In this document: one piece after another, positions 6,786 to 11,239 of the stretch
How positions within the stretch are numbered: position 1 is the first letter of the stretch
Layout: each line of letters opens with the position of its first letter
Source: Spirochaetota bacterium
Lineage (GTDB): Bacteria > Spirochaetota > JAGLSM01 > JAKPMW01
DNA length: 11,239 nucleotides
Direction of reading: 5' to 3'
Assembly (NCBI GenBank): GCA_029548715.1
Contig: JAKPMW010000347.1
Span: 1 to 11,239, forward strand
Translations under genes and position numbers: made by a program
Notes under the pieces: generated by a model
Databases searched by the model: none
What the model was told of the DNA's origin: nothing
What the model saw: only the letters and a program-made list of their open reading frames with translations

Positions 6786-8996
6786 GTGTTCAGACTGACA
6801 ACGATGCGCATGAAAATCCTCGTCCCGGTAATCGGGATAGTTGTGGTTGGGTATGCCGTCGGGTTTGCCATCATTTTTGGCAGATACCGGAATCAGGCCA
6901 GGGATCGCGTGTACGGCTTGCTGCGGGAAGCGGCCCGGCATCACGCATTGCAGATCGGTTCGCGTCTGCAAAACGGGCTGAATGTTGCAGTCATAAACGC
7001 CGGATTGTATCGGGGTGTCCTGCAAAACCGGGGTTCGTTTTCACGGGAGGTGCTTGTTTCCGTATTGCGGGAAAACCTGGCCAACAGAAGACTCTATGGA
7101 GTCTGGGTTGTCCTTGAGCCTGATGTCCTTGATGGTGCGGATGCGGCCTGGGTGGGGCACCCCCTGTTTGCACGGAGCAGGGGCCGGTTTGCTCCCTTTT
7201 GGACACAAAAGGATGGAGCATTCAGCTACACCGCCATTGCCGGATTTGAGGATGAATCAAATCCTGTCAATGAGTTTTACTGGCTTTCAAAGCGGACCGG
7301 ACTCCCTGCGATAACGGAACCCTATGCCGATCCCGATGACAGCGGAACTCCGATGATCAGTCTGACGGCTCCGATTACTGATGCCGGGGGGCGGGTTGCT
7401 GGTGTTTCGGGGGCGGATGTGAATCTGTCGGTTCTCTCCAAAACCGTCCAGGAGTTGACATCCCTTGACGGGGGGAAGGCGGCGCTTGTTTCGGAAAAGG
7501 GTGTCTGGGTCGCCCATCCTGACTCCGGGATGTTTGCCAGGCATGTCGGAACAAATCATGAAGATGTCCAGATGCTGCGGGCCATTGCCGAGCGCAGGGA
7601 GACAATCAGGCATCTGGTTTCACCCCTCCTGGGCAGGGAGGCGGTGCGGATCATCACCCCTGTCCGTGTGGGCTCGGCCATGCAGGCATGGGGCCTCGTG
7701 CTGGATCTGCCTGAGGAAGAATTTTTCAGGGATATGAAGCGGGCCGTGCTCATGACGGCACTGTTGACTCTCGCTCTCCTGCTTGTGCTGGTCGTCGCTG
7801 TTGTGCTGGTCGTGCGGAGACTGACGGATCCGATGCGCCGGGTCGCAGCTGCGATGTGGGCTTTTGGGGGAGGGGATCTCACCCAGCGGGTTCCGGTTCG
7901 CTCGCAGGATGAGGTCGGGTCCATCAGCCAGCGTTTTAACGAGATGGCCGAGACCCTTGAGATATACAATACCCGCCTCGAGGACGAAATCAGGAAGCGG
8001 TCGGAGCAGCTTGTCCAGGCCGAAAAGCTGGCTGCCCTTGGCCAGCTTGTGGCGGGCATCGCTCATGAACTCAATACGCCCCTGGGCGCGATTGTCTCAT
8101 CCAGCCGGACCCTGCGGACGCTCTTGTACGGAAGCGTGCGGCATATAGTGGAAAGCCTGATCGGAATGCCGCCTGAAATCAGGGAGGAGTGCCTGCGGCT
8201 GGCGCGTGAGTGTGTTTCGGTGCCGGTCAGTTTCAGGAGCGGGAGCGAGAGGGCTTTGCGCAGGTCCCTGGCCGGACAGCTTGCTGCTGTGGGGGTCGAG
8301 GAGAGCGAGTTCTGTGCCGAGCGTCTGGTTGAGCTGGGTGTGCAGGAGATAGATCCGTCCCTGCTGCGGGCTGTTGCATCAGCGCAGGGAGAGGCTGTGG
8401 TTGATATCGCCGGGCGCATGGCCCAATCCGTTCGCCTGACCGAAATCGTCGTGATGGCGGCCGAAAAAGCGGCCCATGTTGTCGCGGCCCTCAAGCAGTA
8501 TTCGCGGCACAATACGGGTGAGGAGATGGTGCGGGTCAATGTCGAGGATGAGATACAGGCGATCCTGACACTCTATACCAACCGGATAAAATATGGGGTT
8601 GAGGTTCGCCTTGAGTTTGCCGTTCCTGCGCTTGTGATGGGAAACAGGGACCGGCTTAACCAGGTCTGGATCAATCTGGTCAACAATGCGCTGCAGGCGA
8701 TGGAATACAGGGGGATGCTGGTTATCGGAGACAGGGCCGAATCGGATGGTGTCATCGTTTTTGTCCGGGACAGCGGGCCTGGTATTCCTCCGGAGGTACA
8801 GCGGCGGATGTATGAGCCGTTTTATACCACCAAGCCCATGGGCGAAGGGACAGGCCTGGGTCTCGATATAGCCCGACGGATTGTCATTGAACATGGCGGC
8901 AGGATAGATTTTGTGACAGGCCCGGAAGGGACCGAGTTTCGGGTCTGGCTTCCGCTTGCGGGGGGAGAGGATGCGTCACGCGATAGTGTGCCTTGA
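6786..8996 (+). CDS. dCACHE-HAMP sensor histidine kinase with an insertion in DHp
   Basis: A 736-residue inner-membrane kinase. TM1 is at about 10-32. A periplasmic dCACHE-like domain spans about 35-315, with GVWVVLEPDVLDG and, further on, EFYWLSKRTGLPAITEPY.D followed by SLTAPITDAGG..AGVSGADVNL. TM2 is at about 320-345. A HAMP domain follows (LTDPMRRVAAAMWAFGGGDL). The H-box is AGIAHELNTPLGAI with His427. About 105 residues (446-550) then separate it from the second DHp helix (LTEIVVMAAEKAAHVVAALKQYSR, about 551-575), where a normal DHp has a short turn. The ATPase domain has an N-box near 625-637 (NQVWINLVNNALQA), G1 DSGPGI, an F-box EPFYTTK and G2 GEGTGLGLD at 686-694. The proposed start is GTG 6786, preceded by GGGGGT; ATG 6804 is an alternative that keeps all domains. 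The 3' end overlaps the next gene by 26 nt, so the kinase and receivers are translationally coupled. It most likely phosphorylates both downstream receivers. Confidence 0.94.
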   Translation: MFRLTTMRMKILVPVIGIVVVGYAVGFAIIFGRYRNQARDRVYGLLREAARHHALQIGSRLQNGLNVAVINAGLYRGVLQNRGSFSREVLVSVLRENLANRRLYGVWVVLEPDVLDGADAAWVGHPLFARSRGRFAPFWTQKDGAFSYTAIAGFEDESNPVNEFYWLSKRTGLPAITEPYADPDDSGTPMISLTAPITDAGGRVAGVSGADVNLSVLSKTVQELTSLDGGKAALVSEKGVWVAHPDSGMFARHVGTNHEDVQMLRAIAERRETIRHLVSPLLGREAVRIITPVRVGSAMQAWGLVLDLPEEEFFRDMKRAVLMTALLTLALLLVLVVAVVLVVRRLTDPMRRVAAAMWAFGGGDLTQRVPVRSQDEVGSISQRFNEMAETLEIYNTRLEDEIRKRSEQLVQAEKLAALGQLVAGIAHELNTPLGAIVSSSRTLRTLLYGSVRHIVESLIGMPPEIREECLRLARECVSVPVSFRSGSERALRRSLAGQLAAVGVEESEFCAERLVELGVQEIDPSLLRAVASAQGEAVVDIAGRMAQSVRLTEIVVMAAEKAAHVVAALKQYSRHNTGEEMVRVNVEDEIQAILTLYTNRIKYGVEVRLEFAVPALVMGNRDRLNQVWINLVNNALQAMEYRGMLVIGDRAESDGVIVFVRDSGPGIPPEVQRRMYEPFYTTKPMGEGTGLGLDIARRIVIEHGGRIDFVTGPEGTEFRVWLPLAGGEDASRDSVP

Positions 8997-9393
8997 TGAC
9001 GAGATCATCATTGTCGAGGCGATGCGGCAGGAGCTGCGCGAACGGTTTGGAAAGCGGTTTCTCTACGAGACGGCCCTTTCGGCTGATGAGGCGCGCGATG
9101 TCCTCTCCGGACTGGTTGAGGACGGGATCACCGTTATCCTGATCATTTCGGACTGGCTTATGCCCGGGATGAAGGGCGACGAGTTTTTGGCCGAGGTGCG
9201 TGCCCGCTATCCCGGCCTGAATGCCATCATGGTGACCGGGCAGGCTGACGAGGATGCGATTGAGCGTGTCCTCAGCGAGGGACTTGCGTGCCGCATTGTA
9301 CGCAAGCCCTGGAAGGCGGATGAGTTGACGAGAGCGGTTGAATCCTGTCTCGGTGAGCGGGACGCAGCGCGGGGGTGCGGCGATGGGGCGTGA
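8971..9393 (+). CDS. Stand-alone receiver-domain response regulator
   Basis: A 140-residue protein that is a single CheY-like receiver with no output domain. The acidic pocket is LDDE (8-11), the phospho-acceptor is D61 in IISDWLMPGMKGDEF, the switch Thr is T89 in MVTGQ, and the conserved Lys is K112 in RKPW. The KPW ending is shared with the receiver of the next gene, so the two are probably duplicates or co-evolved on one kinase. I chose the ATG at 8971, with GGGGAG just upstream, over the TTG at 8956. The gene starts inside the kinase coding sequence and its end overlaps the HD-GYP gene by 11 nt. Its role could be a phosphate sink, a relay, or an adaptor that binds a partner when phosphorylated. 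Confidence 0.92.
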   Translation: MRHAIVCLDDEIIIVEAMRQELRERFGKRFLYETALSADEARDVLSGLVEDGITVILIISDWLMPGMKGDEFLAEVRARYPGLNAIMVTGQADEDAIERVLSEGLACRIVRKPWKADELTRAVESCLGERDAARGCGDGA

Positions 9394-10399
9394 AATCCTG
9401 CTCTGTGTGGATGATGAACTGCTTGTGCTTGAGAGCCTGCGCCTTGAGCTGCGTCCGGTCTTGTCTGACACAGGGCTTGCACTTGAGACTGCGCTCAGCG
9501 GGGAAGAGGCCTTGCAGATTGTCCGGGAGTCAATCGCGGCAGGAGAGCGTGTTGTCTGTGCCATCTCCGATCAAAAGATGCCCGGGATGAGGGGTGACGA
9601 ATTTTTGATTGAGCTGAGGAGGCTTTCGCCGGAGACACTGGCGGTCCTTTTGACGGGATATGCGGATATCGCTGCGGTGCAGAATGCCATCAACCAGGCT
9701 GAACTGTACCGGTATCTGAGCAAGCCCTGGCAGACGGCTGACCTTGAGATGACAATTAGGAGTGCTGCCGAGCGGTTCAGGCTTGTTCGTGCGGTGGAAG
9801 AAAAAAACAGGAAGATCGAGCGTCTGACCATGACGATGGTCTCGATCCTCGAGTCGGCCAATTATTACAATGATAGTGAAACAGGGAATCACATCAGGCG
9901 AGTCAGTGAATACAGCACGATGATCGCCCGGGAGGCCGGATTTGACCAGGACTTTGTCCGGAGGATCGGCTTGTATTCGTCCCTGCATGATATTGGCAAG
10001 GTTGGCATCAGGCGTGAAGTCTTGCACAAGGCGGGCAAGTACAGCGATGAGGAGTTTGCCGAGATGAAGCGCCACGTTTCTATTGGTGCGAGCCTGCTGG
10101 CCCGGGAAGAGATTGACGAGATGGCAAAAAATATCGTGCTCTATCATCACGAGTGGTGGGATGGGTCAGGCTACCTGGCCGGGTTGCAGGGAGAGGATAT
10201 TCCGGTTGAGGCCAGGATCGTGGCGATTGCCGACGTGTTTGATGCACTGGTGACCGAGCGGGTGTACAAGCCTCCGCTGTCACTGGAGCAGTCGATGAAC
10301 ATGATGCTGGCCGAAAGGGGTACGCATTTCGACTCGGATCTGCTGGATGTCTTTGCGGTCAACCGGCACCTTGCCTACTGGATTGCGACGAAGGCCTGA
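9383..10399 (+). CDS. Receiver-HD-GYP response regulator (RpfG-like)
   Basis: A 338-residue protein. The receiver spans about 1-122: VDDE near 9-12, D63 in ISDQKMPGMRGDEF, T91 in LLTGYAD, K114 in LSKPW. A helix of about 30 residues (RSAAERFRLVRAVEEKNRKI) leads into an HD-GYP domain. The metal and catalytic residues look complete: E166/H170 in ETGNHIRRVS, H202-D203 in SLHDIGKVGI, H231 in KRHVSIG, H255-H256 in YHHE.WDGSGY, and D284 in AIADVFDAL. HD-GYP domains hydrolyse cyclic-di-GMP to pGpG or GMP, so phosphorylation by the upstream kinase probably tunes this activity. One oddity is that the name-giving motif reads GYL (263-265) instead of GYP. I chose the ATG at 9383, preceded by GGGGG at 9371-9375, over the TTG at 9338. 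The domain order is that of RpfG. Confidence 0.94.
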   Translation: MGREILLCVDDELLVLESLRLELRPVLSDTGLALETALSGEEALQIVRESIAAGERVVCAISDQKMPGMRGDEFLIELRRLSPETLAVLLTGYADIAAVQNAINQAELYRYLSKPWQTADLEMTIRSAAERFRLVRAVEEKNRKIERLTMTMVSILESANYYNDSETGNHIRRVSEYSTMIAREAGFDQDFVRRIGLYSSLHDIGKVGIRREVLHKAGKYSDEEFAEMKRHVSIGASLLAREEIDEMAKNIVLYHHEWWDGSGYLAGLQGEDIPVEARIVAIADVFDALVTERVYKPPLSLEQSMNMMLAERGTHFDSDLLDVFAVNRHLAYWIATKA

Positions 10400-10407
10400 T
10401 GACGAAG

Positions 10408-10448
10408 GGCAGGATCAGGTCTTGCGGGGCGGAGAGCCCGGTCCTGCC
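10408..10448 (+). other. Inverted repeat after the HD-GYP gene
   Basis: GGCAGGA (10408-10414) pairs with TCCTGCC (10442-10448) and encloses GGGC/GCCC (10427-10430 with 10436-10439). It lies 9 nt after the stop and between convergent genes. There is no T-tract, so a terminator role is possible but unproven. Confidence 0.4.
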
Positions 10449-10507
10449 GCTGCACACGGGATGAGTGATGCCGGCTGGTGGCCACCCGGAGTGGTGAGTC
10501 TGAGAGG

Positions 10508-10527
10508 CCGGGATTGATCAGTCCCGG
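10508..10527. repeat. 20-bp dyad over the lipoprotein stop codon
   Basis: CCGGGA (10508-10513) and TCCCGG (10522-10527) flank TTGATCAG, whose core TGATCA is itself a palindrome. The dyad is therefore nearly perfect over 20 bp, with one T-G pair. It contains the minus-strand stop codon at 10518-10520. It may act as a bidirectional mRNA end for the two convergent genes. Confidence 0.55.
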
Positions 10528-10904
10528 ATGCGCAGTCCCCAGGCCTTGACCGAGCCGTCTTCGCCCAGAATGCGGAAGCGGTCGGGATCATCAATCACAA
10601 AGGGGCGAATCTCTCTTCCGCCGGTTTTTTGCTCGACGATGATGGTTGTTCCTTCGACGGTCCAGCGGGCGGTCATCGAAGCCGTGTACACGCCCTCGCG
10701 CATATACCCCTGGGTTGTGATTCCGTTTGGTTCAAAAACAACGATTTTGTCGGAGGAAGCGGCTTCGTCAGGTGAGGTCAGGCTGACACGCCACATCCCG
10801 CAAAAGATCTCAGCGGGAGTCTTTTTTTGCTGTGAGGCACAGCCTGAGGCGAGAACAAGAGCAGTCAGTACCAGCATACTACTGGCAAGTCGGGAGATAT
10901 TCAT
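10518..10904 (-). CDS. Small outer-membrane-type lipoprotein
   Basis: A 128-residue lipoprotein precursor. The N-terminus MNISRLASS is followed by a hydrophobic core and the lipobox LASGC, so signal peptidase II would cleave before C22. The residue after Cys is Ala, not Asp, which by the Lol rule favours the outer membrane. The mature part of about 107 residues has a G.W motif (FCGMWRVSL) and an alternating-strand pattern (KIVVFEPNGITTQ, SMTARWTVEGTTIIVEQ, FRILGEDGSVKAWGLRI). This suggests a small beta barrel or sandwich of lipocalin-like style, but the family is not recognised. The frame is open further upstream to 11177. The ATG at 10904 is chosen because AGGAG (plus-strand CTCCT, 10910-10914) is 5 nt away and the lipobox then sits at the proper distance. 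It is convergent with the HD-GYP gene and has its own promoter-like element. Confidence 0.88.
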   Translation of the reverse strand: MNISRLASSMLVLTALVLASGCASQQKKTPAEIFCGMWRVSLTSPDEAASSDKIVVFEPNGITTQGYMREGVYTASMTARWTVEGTTIIVEQKTGGREIRPFVIDDPDRFRILGEDGSVKAWGLRIRD

Positions 10905-10949
10905 ACAAACTCCTGTCGCAGATTTTGGATTCATCCTGGATACCTGACA

Positions 10950-10978
10950 AGTGTAGCACGCAGCGGGCCGGGGAGCAA
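10950..10978 (-). promoter_or_regulatory. Possible sigma-70 promoter of the lipoprotein gene
   Basis: On the minus strand TTGCTC (10978-10973) and TACACT (10955-10950) are separated by 17 nt. Transcription would begin near 10943, with a leader of about 38 nt that includes the AGGAG. The -10 box matches at 4 of 6 positions, the -35 box only at 3. Confidence 0.4.
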
Positions 10979-11012
10979 TTTCCTCACGTGCGGGAGCAAG
11001 AGGATGAAGTTT

Positions 11013-11055
11013 CCACCCGAAAGGGTGTCCGATGATTCCGCAGGGAAGCCGTCGG
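11013..11055. other. Cluster of short hairpins in the intergenic region
   Basis: CACCC/GGGTG (11014-11018 with 11023-11027, GAAA loop on the plus strand) is followed directly by CCGA/TCGG (11029-11032 with 11052-11055) enclosing TTCC/GGAA (11036-11039 with 11044-11047). The gap between the lipoprotein start and the terminator at 11117 holds no credible gene. The cluster could belong to a small RNA on either strand. Confidence 0.35.
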
Positions 11056-11116
11056 CCGGATTGTGGTTTTTCAATGTGATCTTCTTGTGCCTGTGCTGAT
11101 GGATGCATGTAAGGAC

Positions 11117-11154
11117 AAAAAGAAAGGGACTGTCCGTCCGGAATAGCCCCTTTC
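11117..11154 (-). terminator. Rho-independent terminator of the right-edge gene
   Basis: On the minus strand GAAAGGGGCTATTC (11154-11141) pairs with GGACAGTCCCTTTC (11135-11122). This is a 14-position stem with one mismatch and two wobbles around a 5-nt loop, and TTTTT follows (11121-11117). It starts 19 nt after the stop codon of the right-edge gene. Confidence 0.9.
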
Positions 11155-11173
11155 TTGATGATCCAGTCAAAGA

Positions 11174-11239
11174 TCACTTTTCGGTATCAAAAGCGCATGC
11201 CTGTGAGCGGTATTTGACTTCCTTGATCACCGGGCTGAG
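11174..11239 (-). CDS. 3' end of an unidentified gene, 5' end outside the window
   Basis: The minus-strand frame is open from the right edge for 21 codons and ends in TGA at 11176-11174. The residues read LSPVIKEVKYRSQACAFDTEK, a hydrophilic C-terminus. The main support is the strong intrinsic terminator directly downstream. The fragment is too short to name the product. Confidence 0.6.
   Translation of the reverse strand, partial: LSPVIKEVKYRSQACAFDTEK

Noticed and set aside
11000..11066. Cyclic-di-GMP riboswitch, prompted by the GAAA-capped hairpin near an HD-GYP gene
   Set aside because: The conserved core joining the two stems in that class was not found, and no gene is suitably placed downstream in the window.
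10905..11177. N-terminal extension of the lipoprotein frame up to 11177
   Set aside because: It runs through a terminator and the hairpin cluster, while the ATG at 10904 has a good AGGAG and gives a proper lipobox.

Overview
This 11.2 kb window has GC-rich coding sequence, Gram-negative-type genes (an outer-membrane-type lipoprotein, a chemoreceptor, two large sensor kinases) and strong Shine-Dalgarno sequences. The chemoreceptor tail ends in a short acidic peptide (IPLDEEDMKDF) that I associate with Desulfovibrio-like Desulfobacterota. The HD-GYP regulator and the DHp-insert kinase would also fit a spirochaete, so the phylum is only a guess. No rRNA, tRNA, transposase, integrase or CRISPR array was seen.

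Left part (1-4380, all + strand). The 3' part of a PAS-domain histidine kinase runs in from the left edge. It is followed by a class I SAM-dependent methyltransferase, a gap with several possible hairpins, a 12-TM APC-type amino acid permease, and a small exported protein made almost entirely of six 34-residue tandem repeats. That protein ends in front of a clear intrinsic terminator.

Middle part (4380-6785). A chemoreceptor has its own promoter. It has a periplasmic dCACHE-like sensor and a full cytoplasmic signalling hairpin, but no recognisable HAMP domain between them. It is followed by 354 bp without a credible gene that carries a series of inverted repeats, and then a promoter-like element.

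Right part (6786-10399). A tightly coupled three-gene operon encodes a dCACHE-HAMP histidine kinase with about 105 extra residues between the two DHp helices, a stand-alone receiver, and a receiver-HD-GYP protein. The reading frames overlap by 26 and 11 nt. The simplest model is that the kinase senses a periplasmic ligand and phosphorylates both receivers. One output would be cyclic-di-GMP hydrolysis by the HD-GYP protein; the stand-alone receiver would be a phosphate sink, a relay or a protein-binding output. The chemoreceptor upstream and this operon suggest a locus for motility or lifestyle control.

Right edge (10400-11239). A convergent minus-strand gene encodes a small lipoprotein. Further right, the last 21 codons of another minus-strand gene are followed by a strong intrinsic terminator.

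No wholly new system is evident. The best candidates for a second look are the insertion inside the kinase DHp domain, the structured non-coding gap at 6432-6785, the near-identical tandem repeat protein, and the HAMP-less receptor.
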